Below, in pieces: positions 25,151-32,461 of a stretch of DNA of 47,631 bases. Origin of the DNA: Pseudomonadota bacterium (GTDB lineage: Bacteria; Pseudomonadota; Alphaproteobacteria; Rhizobiales; Rhizobiaceae); contig JAEYDD010000025.1 in assembly GCA_023404095.1 (NCBI GenBank), forward strand, positions 1-47,631, in the 5' to 3' direction. The position numbers and the translations under genes were made by a program. The notes under the pieces were generated by a model. It worked only from the letters and a program-made list of their open reading frames with translations, had not been told where the DNA came from and searched no databases. The stretch's first letter is position 1. Each line of letters begins with the position of its first letter.

Positions 25151-25900
25151 ATGACACCCGCCATGATCGCTGTCGGCAACTTCTTCTTCAAATACCGCAA
25201 CCAGGCCTTTCCGCTCATCATCGTGGTGCTGGCCTTCCTCGCGCCGCCCTCGACGACATGGCTCGGCAGCAACGTTGGCGGACAATTTCGTGAAATCCTT
25301 GCCATAGCCATCGTCGGCTTCGGCCTGGTGCTAAGGGCGACGGTGATCGGATATGCCTATATACAGCGCGGCGGGCTGAAGAAGCGGGTCTATGCCAAGG
25401 ACCTCGTGACCGAAGGCACGTTCGGCGTCTGCCGAAACCCGCTCTATGTCGGTAACATGTTGATCTATTCGGGCATCTTCCTTTTCCACGGCGACCCGTT
25501 CGTCGTGGCAGCAGGCATCGGGCTGTTCGCCCTCATCTATCAATGCATAGTGCTGGCGGAGGAAGATTTCCTTCTCGAAAAATTCGCCGACGCCTATCGC
25601 GCCTATTGCCGCGACGTTCCACGCTGGGGTTTCAGACTGCAGCGGTTGCGCCGTTCGACCGAGGGCATGCGCTTCAACGTTCGCCGGGTCATAGCCAAGG
25701 ACTATTCGACGATCTCGGCCGCCCTGCTCGCCCTGCTGGCAGTCGAGGCCTATCGCGTGCTCACCATCGGGGAAATAGCCCAGAGCAGCCAGCACCTGCT
25801 CGCGCTCGCCGTCCTGGTCCTTCTGGTCGGTATTGCAGCCGGAACGGTGAGGCTCATGAAGAGGAGCGGCCGGCTCGACGAACCGGCAGCCCTCCGCTAA
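25151..25900 (+). CDS. Isoprenylcysteine carboxyl methyltransferase/PEMT-like membrane methyltransferase
   Basis: A 249-residue integral membrane protein. The N-terminal half has about four membrane segments. The family core is GGLKKRVYAKDLVTEGTFGVCRNPLYVGNM (about 74-103), an RNP variant of the usual RHPxYxG, and EEDFLLEKFADAYRAYCRDVPRWG (about 136-159), the ICMT/PEMT cofactor-site pattern. The extra C-terminal 80 residues carry two more hydrophobic segments. Such enzymes methylate lipids or lipid-linked groups with SAM. Being 8 bases downstream of a carboxy-SAM synthase, it may use carboxy-SAM as a carboxymethyl donor to a membrane acceptor; that is inference. Confidence 0.8.
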   Translation: MTPAMIAVGNFFFKYRNQAFPLIIVVLAFLAPPSTTWLGSNVGGQFREILAIAIVGFGLVLRATVIGYAYIQRGGLKKRVYAKDLVTEGTFGVCRNPLYVGNMLIYSGIFLFHGDPFVVAAGIGLFALIYQCIVLAEEDFLLEKFADAYRAYCRDVPRWGFRLQRLRRSTEGMRFNVRRVIAKDYSTISAALLALLAVEAYRVLTIGEIAQSSQHLLALAVLVLLVGIAAGTVRLMKRSGRLDEPAALR

Positions 25901-25935
25901 ACGCGGCGGATGCTTCTTGCTATCTTGCCGAGGTG

Positions 25936-26157
25936 TCAAGCAGCATCGAGAGCGACGGGCGTGTAACCCTCGGCCGCGATCGCCTCCACGATGGCACTGG
26001 CATCCGCAGCACCGGAAACGGTCACGCGATGGCTGGCAAGATCAACTGAAACGCTGGCGCCGGGAGCGGCCACCTTGACTGCGGACGTGATAGCGCGCAC
26101 GCAATGGCCACAGGTCATGTCTTCCACGGCGAAGGAAAAGGTCTTGTCGTTCGGCAT
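25936..26157 (-). CDS. Heavy-metal-associated (CopZ-like) metallochaperone
   Basis: A 73-residue single HMA domain with metal-binding cysteines C16 and C19 in MTCGHC and the ferredoxin-like pattern ending EAIAAEGYTPV. Such proteins carry Cu(I), less often other metals, to P-type ATPases or repressors. The ATG at 26157 is preceded by AGGGA at about 7 bases; an in-frame extension to 26187 lacks a ribosome binding site. No copper ATPase or CueR-type regulator lies near, so it is an orphan here. It is convergent with the methyltransferase operon and downstream of the TetR gene on the same strand. Confidence 0.88.
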   Translation of the reverse strand: MPNDKTFSFAVEDMTCGHCVRAITSAVKVAAPGASVSVDLASHRVTVSGAADASAIVEAIAAEGYTPVALDAA

Positions 26158-26229
26158 AAGTGTCCCTGCTCGGTTTAACGCCTGCACCCTGAAGCTTTAC
26201 CACGTGGGAAGGTCAAGCGCCTTGCGACT

Positions 26230-26880
26230 TCAGGCCGTATCGGCACAGACAAAGCTTTCCAGCTGACCATGAATGATCTGCTTGAAGTCAACCAGCATGT
26301 TCTCCGCCTCGTCGGCGGGCAGCGTGATCGCAAGCCGCACCATGCTGCTGGCCAGATGGAAGAAGAGAAAAACCAGCCGGCTGAAGCGCTCGCGTTCGCC
26401 TTCGGCGATGAGGTGTGCCGCACTTAGACAGAAGAGCTCGCCCTGCTGCCTCGTCTCGGCAATATCCATGTTCTGCAATTCCTTGTCGGCCTGGATCGCG
26501 TTCAAGAGATCCTGAATTGCGGGATCGCCGGCCACGCGCAGGTAGTATCCGTCCAGTATGGTATCCGCGGCATCCTTTACCCCGGCAAGGTCGGAAACGC
26601 CGGCGAGGCTGGCGGTAATCCCCATGCGGGTCTCGATGCTGTATTGCTCGTAGAGCATAGCGATGATTGCCGATTTGTTGGGAAAATACTGGTAGACCGA
26701 CGCGATCGGACCGCCGGTCAGAAGTGCTATCTCCCGCATCGTCATGCCGTCGATGCCCCGCTCGCCGATCAGATGCTTGGCCACGCGCAGAATTTCTTCG
26801 ACACGTTCCCGGCTGCGCTCCTGCTTCGGCTTGCGACGCAGGCGCTGTTCGAGATCACCGGCGTCCACCGACATACCCAT
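26230..26880 (-). CDS. TetR-family transcriptional regulator
   Basis: A 216-residue TetR regulator. The helix-turn-helix spans about residues 20-72 (RVEEILRVAKHLIGERGIDGMTMREIALLTGGPIASVYQYFPNKSAIIAMLYEQY), with a preceding basic stretch RRKPKQERS; an all-helical ligand-binding domain follows. It is divergent from the MFS-oxidase-aldolase operon across 275 bp that contain a short palindrome, so it is likely the repressor of that operon. The ligand is unknown. Confidence 0.87.
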   Translation of the reverse strand: MGMSVDAGDLEQRLRRKPKQERSRERVEEILRVAKHLIGERGIDGMTMREIALLTGGPIASVYQYFPNKSAIIAMLYEQYSIETRMGITASLAGVSDLAGVKDAADTILDGYYLRVAGDPAIQDLLNAIQADKELQNMDIAETRQQGELFCLSAAHLIAEGERERFSRLVFLFFHLASSMVRLAITLPADEAENMLVDFKQIIHGQLESFVCADTA

Positions 26881-27096
26881 CCCTACTCCTTTGCCCTGTG
26901 GCGATCACGGCCGTCGCGCATGGGTTCACCAAACATGTAACGCGCGAACGACTATTCTCTCACTAAATCAGCACCAACTTAAGGAAGTCTTCACCGTGGC
27001 TGCCAATCCTTGACAACCGGCAAGAAGAGCTGCGTTCGGCTTGAGCAACCATTCCATTTTCCGATTGACATCGGCTGGTGCAGGCCTCACGCTCAA

Positions 27097-27117
27097 ACAT
27101 TATCTGATACATTATCA
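27097..27117. promoter_or_regulatory. Candidate TetR operator upstream of the MFS operon
   Basis: ACATTATC is repeated directly at 27097-27104 and 27109-27116, and the overlap forms the palindrome TGATA-CAT-TATCA (27105-27117). It lies about 40 bases before the MFS start in the divergent region of 275 bp; TTGACA at 27065-27070 is the best -35-like hexamer but has no well-spaced -10. Nothing else was recognised in this gap. Confidence 0.45.
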
Positions 27118-27155
27118 CATTAGACGTCCGGCGGTAAGGTAGGGAGGCCATCCGC

Positions 27156-28379
27156 ATGGCGGCACGCCAGGGAAAGGTCCATCAAGGCGCAACCTGGATC
27201 GTCGGCAATCCCGGCGTGGCCGAGTTTGCAGCCGCCCTGTTCGTCGGCTCGGTAGGCCTTCTCATCCTGGGGCTGCAACCGGTTCTTCTCGGCGCGCTTT
27301 ATTCCGAAGGACGGATGACGTTCGACGAACTGGCTCTTGCCGCAACGCTGGAGATGATCGCGATAGCGGCCGGGTCGGCAGTCATGGCGCTGGCGTTTGC
27401 ACCGCGCGGTCTGCGCCCCAAGGCCGCCTGTCTGCTTCTGGTGCTGGCCGCCCTCAGCCACATCACTGCCATTGCCGGATCCCCCGCAATGATCGTCGGT
27501 ATACGGACGCTCGCCGGCGTCGCCGAAGGCGGACTTGTTGCGATCGCCACGGAGCTGATTGCACGTTCGACCCGGCCCGAGCGGATGGGCGGCATCTTCC
27601 TGACGATCCAGACCATGGTCCAATGCCTGCTTGCGATGCTGCTGTCGCTCCTCGTCGTGCCGGCTTACGGATCAGCCGGCGGGTTCCAGACCTTGACGGT
27701 CGTCTGCATCGTCGCGCTTGCCGCAGTTCCGCTTCTGCCGCAGCACTACGAGGAAATTCCGGCGGCCGGAAAAGCCGATGCGGGAATAGCCGGCCCGACG
27801 GCGCTGCTCGCGCTTGCGATCATATTCACCTTTTACCTGTTCATCGGCGCGATCTGGGCGTTTCTGGAACCCCTCGGGCTGGCATCCGGCGTTTCCAGCC
27901 AAACCGTCGGCCTGATCACGGCCGCCGCGCTGGCGGTCCAGGTCGGCGGCGCGTTTGCCGCGACCCTGATCGAACGGCGGCTCGAATATCGTACGGCGAT
28001 CACGCTGTCGACCGCCGGCGGGCTCGTTGCTGCAGGCCTCTTCGCCGCGCTGCCGGGCGTCGCGCTCTTCTGGCTGGCCGCACTCGTTACAGGCTTCGTC
28101 TGGCTCTTCGTCGTTCCCTACCAGATCCGGCTGACGATCGTCGCCGATCCAAGCCGGCGAACCGCGTTGCTGGTTCCGGCCGCCCAGCTTCTCGGCGCAG
28201 CGCTCGGTCCTGCGGGCGCATCGCTTCTTATATCGGGCGACGACGTGCGCGCCGTGCCGTTTTTCGGCATGAGCTGCCTTGCCGTGACACTGCTCCTGCT
28301 CGCGGTCTTCTGTCTAAAGGTCGGACACAGCGGCATTTCCCAATCCGCACTCGAAAACGGCAAGGACACCGCTGTATGA
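27156..28379 (+). CDS. Major facilitator superfamily transporter
   Basis: A 407-residue inner-membrane transporter with about 12 hydrophobic helices in two halves. The loop after helix 2 and helices 4-5 (RTLAGVAEGGLVAIATELIARSTRPERMGG) fit the MFS pattern. AGGGAGG lies 8 bases before the ATG. The stop overlaps the start of the oxidase gene (ATGA), so the gene is the first of a translationally coupled three-gene operon. Direction and substrate are not evident; import or export of a sugar-acid or amino-acid derivative would suit the two enzymes that follow. Confidence 0.85.
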   Translation: MAARQGKVHQGATWIVGNPGVAEFAAALFVGSVGLLILGLQPVLLGALYSEGRMTFDELALAATLEMIAIAAGSAVMALAFAPRGLRPKAACLLLVLAALSHITAIAGSPAMIVGIRTLAGVAEGGLVAIATELIARSTRPERMGGIFLTIQTMVQCLLAMLLSLLVVPAYGSAGGFQTLTVVCIVALAAVPLLPQHYEEIPAAGKADAGIAGPTALLALAIIFTFYLFIGAIWAFLEPLGLASGVSSQTVGLITAAALAVQVGGAFAATLIERRLEYRTAITLSTAGGLVAAGLFAALPGVALFWLAALVTGFVWLFVVPYQIRLTIVADPSRRTALLVPAAQLLGAALGPAGASLLISGDDVRAVPFFGMSCLAVTLLLLAVFCLKVGHSGISQSALENGKDTAV

Positions 28380-29665
28380 ACCAGACTGCCACCGTTCCCT
28401 GGACGAACTGGTCGGGAAGCGTCGTCGCTCGCAATGCCAGGGTGTCGCGGCCGCGCGGACTTGCAGAACTTGCAGACGTCATCCGCACGGCGCAGGGGCC
28501 GATCCGTGTCGCCGGCGCCGGTCATTCCTTCACCCCCCTGGTCGAAACAGACGGCACGATCCTCGATCTCGACCGATTCCAGGGCCTCGTGTCACATGAT
28601 GCGATCACGCTGAGGGCCACCGTAGGCGCTGCAACGCGCCTTGGTGATCTGACCAAACACCTGCACGCAGCGGGGCAGGGGCTCGCCAACATGGGCGATA
28701 TCGACAAGCAGTCGATCGGCGGCGCGCTCGGGACGGCGACGCACGGTTCGGGCCTGTCGCTTGGCGCATACCATACCCAGCTCTGCGCGATAGAGATCGT
28801 CGACGGCCGCGGCGACGTCAGGCGGCTGACGATCGACAACGACCGGGAGACGATCGAGGCAACCGGCGTCACGCTCGGTGCATTCGGGGCGCTGACCGAA
28901 GTCACGCTGCAGAACATCGCCAGCTATCGTCTGCGCCGCCGCCGCTGGGTCGTGCCGATCGGCGATGTCCTTGCGAGCTTCGACACCTTCATGTCCGCTC
29001 ATCGCTCGGCGGAATTCTATTTCATTCCGTTTTCCGGCCACGCGCTGCTGATCACCAGCGACATCTCGACGGCGGGTGTCTCGACCCGCCCGCCCGAAGA
29101 GGACGAAGAAGGACTTGCGACGCTCAAGCACCTTCGCACCTGGCTCGGCTGGTTGCCGCCGATTCGGCGCGCCCTGATCGGTGCGGCCCTGGCGCGCGTA
29201 CCCGAGGAGGACTATGTGCAGGACTGGCTGAACGTCTACACCAGCGACCGGCGCCGCAAGTTCAACGAGATGGAATACCACCTTCCGTATGAGGAAGGGC
29301 CGAAGGCGCTCGCGGAGATCATCACGCTCACGGAAAAGCGCTTCCCCGAAGTGTATTTCCCGATGGAGGTGCGCTCCGTTGCGCCCGACGAGTTCTGGCT
29401 CAGCCCCTTCTACCGGCGCAAGACCTGCGCGATCGCCATCCACCACGACGCGGCGGAGGATCCCACGGCCTTCATGGCGGCGGCCGAAGCGATCTTCCGG
29501 CGCTACGGCGGTCGTCCCCACTGGGGCAAGATGCACAACCTCGCCGCTTCGGATTTCGCATCGATCTATCCTCGCTGGAAGGATGCGATGGCGATCCGGA
29601 GAAGCTTCGACCCTGACAATCGCTTCGTTTCCCCCTATCTCGCCCGGCTCTTCGGTGTCGCATGA
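28376..29665 (+). CDS. FAD-linked aldonolactone oxidase-like protein (D-arabinono-1,4-lactone oxidase family)
   Basis: A 429-residue flavoprotein of the VAO/aldonolactone oxidase family. The FAD domain has RVAGAGHSFTPL with H50 as the expected covalent flavin attachment residue and IGGALGTATHGSG near 112-124. The C-terminal ALO domain ends with the HWGK active-site motif (RPHWGKMHNL) and FDPDNRFVSPYL. Relatives oxidise aldonolactones or sugar alcohols with oxygen. The ATG at 28376 overlaps the MFS stop, and its own stop overlaps the next start, both by ATGA. The natural substrate is unknown. Confidence 0.87.
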   Translation: MNQTATVPWTNWSGSVVARNARVSRPRGLAELADVIRTAQGPIRVAGAGHSFTPLVETDGTILDLDRFQGLVSHDAITLRATVGAATRLGDLTKHLHAAGQGLANMGDIDKQSIGGALGTATHGSGLSLGAYHTQLCAIEIVDGRGDVRRLTIDNDRETIEATGVTLGAFGALTEVTLQNIASYRLRRRRWVVPIGDVLASFDTFMSAHRSAEFYFIPFSGHALLITSDISTAGVSTRPPEEDEEGLATLKHLRTWLGWLPPIRRALIGAALARVPEEDYVQDWLNVYTSDRRRKFNEMEYHLPYEEGPKALAEIITLTEKRFPEVYFPMEVRSVAPDEFWLSPFYRRKTCAIAIHHDAAEDPTAFMAAAEAIFRRYGGRPHWGKMHNLAASDFASIYPRWKDAMAIRRSFDPDNRFVSPYLARLFGVA

Positions 29666-30834
29666 AGGATGTCGCCTACTTCGGCATGATAACCGCCGCG
29701 CTTGAGGAAGCCGGCATCCATCGGCCATCGCTCGTGGTCGATCTTGAATGCCTGAACGACAATCTGGCCGTCGTGGAGAAAACGATGACGAACGGACCGG
29801 CCGTTCGCATCGTCGACAAGTCCCTGCCGTCGCTTCCCCTTCTTGCGCATGTGATGCAGAGGCTCGGCACCAACCGGATCATGAGTTTCCATCTGCCAAT
29901 CACTACGGCTGTGCTGGAGGCGTTCCCCGACGCGCACGTCCTGTTTGGAAAGCCCATGCCTGCCGCAGCTGTTGCATCCGCCTTCGCGAATACGGATGCG
30001 TCGCGACGACGGGACCTTTGCGATCGCATCACCTGGCTGATCGATACGCCCGAGCGCCTTGCCCAGTACGCATCCCTTGCCCGTTCCCTTGGCCGGCCGC
30101 TGCGCATCGCCTTCGAGATTAACATCGGCATGCAGCGCGGCGGCTTCGATACACCGGATGCTCTGGCGCACGCCCTCACCCTCCTTGGCGAAGGGGAGGG
30201 GCTTCTTCAATGCGAGGGGCTGATGGGCTACGAGGCCCATGTGCCGGCGATCCCCGCGCTTTTCGGAGGGCCTGGAGCCGCCCTGACTTCCGCCCGGAAG
30301 TCCTATATGGATTTCGCCGCATGCCTTTCGTCCGAGCAGCGCAAGATCCTGAATTCCGGCGGTAGCCAGACAGCCCTTGCCTACGCCGGGGACCATTTTA
30401 TCAATGATGTCTCGATCGGATCGGCCCTGCTGAAACCTGTCGACTTCGACAATCCCGCCCTTACACACCTGAAGCCCGCGCTCTTTCTCGCCACCCCGGT
30501 CCTGAAGGTTCAGGATACGCGCCTGCCAGGCCCTTCCTTCATGACACCGGTCCTGCAGGCGCTGGGCCTGTTTCCGCGCAGGGGCTGTTTTCTCTACGGT
30601 GGCCGCTTCATGGCCGAACCGGTCTTTCCGCAGGGGCTCAGGCGCAATTCCCTGTGGGGAGATTCTTCCAACCAACAATTGCTCGCCATGCCCGCGGCAT
30701 GTCCGCTTGCGCCAGATGACTTCGTCTTCTTCCGTCCCACCCAGTCCGAAGCCGTCCTGCAACATTTCGGGCCGCTGCAGGTCCTCGAAAGCGGAAGGAT
30801 CGCGCACGAATGGGCTGTACTGCCGAGCGGATAG
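29662..30834 (+). CDS. D-threonine aldolase-like / alanine racemase-fold PLP enzyme
   Basis: A 390-residue fold-type III PLP enzyme of the D-threonine aldolase / amino acid deaminase group. VRIVDKSLPSLPLLAHVMQ at 48-66 carries the PLP lysine K53, and FEINIGMQRGGF and ILNSGGSQTAL fit the barrel and phosphate-binding loops. Relatives cleave or deaminate D-beta-hydroxy amino acids. It ends the operon with the MFS and oxidase genes (ATGA overlap with the oxidase). In other bacteria such proteins also pair with arabinonolactone oxidases (from memory), without an established pathway. It is convergent with repC, 26 bases apart. Confidence 0.82.
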   Translation: MKDVAYFGMITAALEEAGIHRPSLVVDLECLNDNLAVVEKTMTNGPAVRIVDKSLPSLPLLAHVMQRLGTNRIMSFHLPITTAVLEAFPDAHVLFGKPMPAAAVASAFANTDASRRRDLCDRITWLIDTPERLAQYASLARSLGRPLRIAFEINIGMQRGGFDTPDALAHALTLLGEGEGLLQCEGLMGYEAHVPAIPALFGGPGAALTSARKSYMDFAACLSSEQRKILNSGGSQTALAYAGDHFINDVSIGSALLKPVDFDNPALTHLKPALFLATPVLKVQDTRLPGPSFMTPVLQALGLFPRRGCFLYGGRFMAEPVFPQGLRRNSLWGDSSNQQLLAMPAACPLAPDDFVFFRPTQSEAVLQHFGPLQVLESGRIAHEWAVLPSG

Positions 30835-30860
30835 TCTGCGCGCGCCTTCCATCACATCCT

Positions 30861-32063
30861 TCACTCCAGCGCCTTGATCATCGGCATGATCGAAAATTGC
30901 CCCGCTTCTGCCCGGCGCGTCAGTTCCCGCAGATAGCCGCCAGGTGAGCGGATCTGATCCGACCGCTGGAGAATTGCAGCAATCACCACCGCGGCTGAAC
31001 TTTCTCCGAGCGCGGCGCGGGCCTTTTCATAGGCGTCGGGCGAAATACCAAGCATGGAGCGGACCAACGCCGCCGTCCGGGACAAATCGGCCCAGGTCGA
31101 GATGTCATCCTTTGCGTAGGCCTTGATTTCCGGGCATGCCGCCAGAACCCGTTTCAGGCTGATCGCAATCCCCTTGCGCTCCGGTGCGGCTCTTTCCGAC
31201 TGCGGCTCCGCCTGTTTCGTGTCATGGCCGTTTATTTCAAAGGTGGAGTCTGTATTTGAATTCTGAATATGCCGCTCGTTTTGAACGTCATTGGCGCTCA
31301 TTTCTTTGTTAGTGAGCGAATTCAGATATTCCGCCTCCACCCGCCGGCGCAGCGTCAGCAGTGCATTTTTCCGCTCGGTCAATATGTCTGCGCCCGTCGT
31401 TCGCCCTAGCCTTCCGGAGAGCGCTGCGAGTTCCAGTTGATGCTCCGCCCAGGGACCCTTGCGCCCCTCCGTCAGGGCCGCCTCGATGATCTTGGCTACA
31501 TCCCGCAGGTGGATGGTCACTTCCGCGCGCAGGGCTTGAAGCCGCCTTGCTTCGGCACGCGCCTGCTCTGCCCTTTCGTGGATAGCCGTCGCCATCAGTG
31601 CCAGCGGCGCCAGATCGAAGCCGAACGCCTCGTCGATGACGCCGCGCTCGTCTCGCCGGCAATAGCGCTTGCCGTTGGGGCTGTCGCGACGCAACAGCAT
31701 GCCGGCCTGCTGCAACAGAGCCAGATGGCGGCGTAGGGTGGCCGGCGCCATGCCCCGCGAGCGCACAGAGAGTTCGGCGTTCGACGGAAAGACGACGATC
31801 GGCGCGCGGCCGTCGAGGATCTTGTCGGGGTGGAACGTCAGAAGCGCCTCCAGGACGGCGATCGTACGGTCGGACAGGCCGAACGCGCTACGCGCCTCGG
31901 TCAGCGCCCGCAAAAGCTGCCATTTCTCCGCCGTGCCGGTCTCGTTGCCCCCGCTATCCGAGGCAAGCCTTGCCTGCGCGTCGGAAACCCGCTTCTGCAT
32001 CGCAAAAATACGCGCAGACATCCGTCCGCCGCCAAACGGCGTCGTCGCCAGTCTCTCCGTCAT
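30861..32063 (-). CDS. repC: Plasmid replication initiator RepC
   Basis: A 400-residue RepC initiator of repABC-type replicons. Landmarks are TTPFGGGRMS near the N-terminus, KWQLLRALTEARSAFGLSDRTIAVLEALLTFHP, IVVFPSNAELSVRSRGMAPATLRRHLALL (winged helix DNA-binding domain, about 85-120) and SPNGKRYCRRD. A variable linker (about 248-290) lies over an AT-rich stretch, then the C-terminal domain follows. The ATG at 32063 has AGAGGGA upstream; the extension to 32111 is not needed. RepC is essential and limiting for replication and is usually controlled by a counter-transcribed RNA just upstream, which is present here. The gene order is repA then repC, with no repB between. Confidence 0.96.
   Translation of the reverse strand: MTERLATTPFGGGRMSARIFAMQKRVSDAQARLASDSGGNETGTAEKWQLLRALTEARSAFGLSDRTIAVLEALLTFHPDKILDGRAPIVVFPSNAELSVRSRGMAPATLRRHLALLQQAGMLLRRDSPNGKRYCRRDERGVIDEAFGFDLAPLALMATAIHERAEQARAEARRLQALRAEVTIHLRDVAKIIEAALTEGRKGPWAEHQLELAALSGRLGRTTGADILTERKNALLTLRRRVEAEYLNSLTNKEMSANDVQNERHIQNSNTDSTFEINGHDTKQAEPQSERAAPERKGIAISLKRVLAACPEIKAYAKDDISTWADLSRTAALVRSMLGISPDAYEKARAALGESSAAVVIAAILQRSDQIRSPGGYLRELTRRAEAGQFSIMPMIKALE
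31230..31335. other. AT-rich stretch inside repC, probable origin of replication (oriV)
   Basis: This stretch is visibly richer in A and T than its surroundings (for example TTTATTTCAAAGG, TGTATTTGAATTCTGAATA, ATTTCTTTGTTAG). In repABC replicons the origin is known to lie within an AT-rich part of the repC coding region, and the position in the linker between the two RepC domains agrees. The assignment is by analogy. Confidence 0.6.
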
Positions 32064-32461
32064 GGTCGTCCCTCTCCAGGAGGCAAGAGGCCGGACCTGA
32101 CGTCGCACCAAAGCATCCGCGTGTTCGACGGAACCGCAGACAGGGCCAATCCCTTGAAATGTTGAAGCTTTCTAGCTCAGCCGTTCAGGAGACCGGGCAA
32201 TATGATCCACACCCTGCCAACGGGTAAAACCGTCCAGGCGCTTGACTTTGGCTGTCGGAAGTGATTCTCTCTTATTGCTACATTGAAGAGGGCTTCCGGA
32301 ATGGCGACGTTTTGGAGGCCTTTTTTCTTGCTTCGATTCCTTCCGTTTCGGTTTCAGTATATCCGCCGGCGCGATGAGCGGGCGGGTACGCTTGCGATCG
32401 CCTCCTGTCCATCAGGAATGAGGCTGCGCATTGCTTGAGCGTGCGCCGGATCAGCGCACCA
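32064..32461. other. repA-repC intergenic region lacking repB
   Basis: The 398 bases between repA and repC contain no credible coding frame. In canonical repABC loci a repB gene of about 1 kb lies here, followed by a short leader. What remains is a leader with the counter-transcribed RNA and a ribosome binding site for repC. I searched for the repABC parS pattern GTTnnnnGCnnnnAAC here and found none, and no protein fragment resembling RepB. Confidence 0.75.
32274..32327 (+). ncRNA. Counter-transcribed RNA controlling repC (repABC ctRNA family)
   Basis: On the strand opposite repC, GGCTTCC (32291-32297) pairs with GGAGGCC (32314-32320), one pair being G-U, followed by six T residues; the loop contains the GGCGACG stretch I recall from repABC ctRNAs. 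TTGACT at 32242-32247 is a plausible -35, giving a start near 32275 and an RNA of about 50-55 nucleotides, matching known ctRNAs of about 55-60. Such RNAs pair with the repC leader, inhibit repC expression and set copy number and incompatibility. The exact 5' end is uncertain. Confidence 0.7.

Noticed and set aside
27623..28375. N-terminal 250-residue extension of the aldonolactone-oxidase-like gene (a fusion start at 27623)
   Set aside because: The extension overlaps the MFS gene in another frame and is Arg-rich noise; the ATG at 28376 in an ATGA overlap gives the normal family length.
32064..32461. A possible repB remnant or parS site between repA and repC
   Set aside because: No reading frame resembles RepB and no match to GTTnnnnGCnnnnAAC was found on reading the region.
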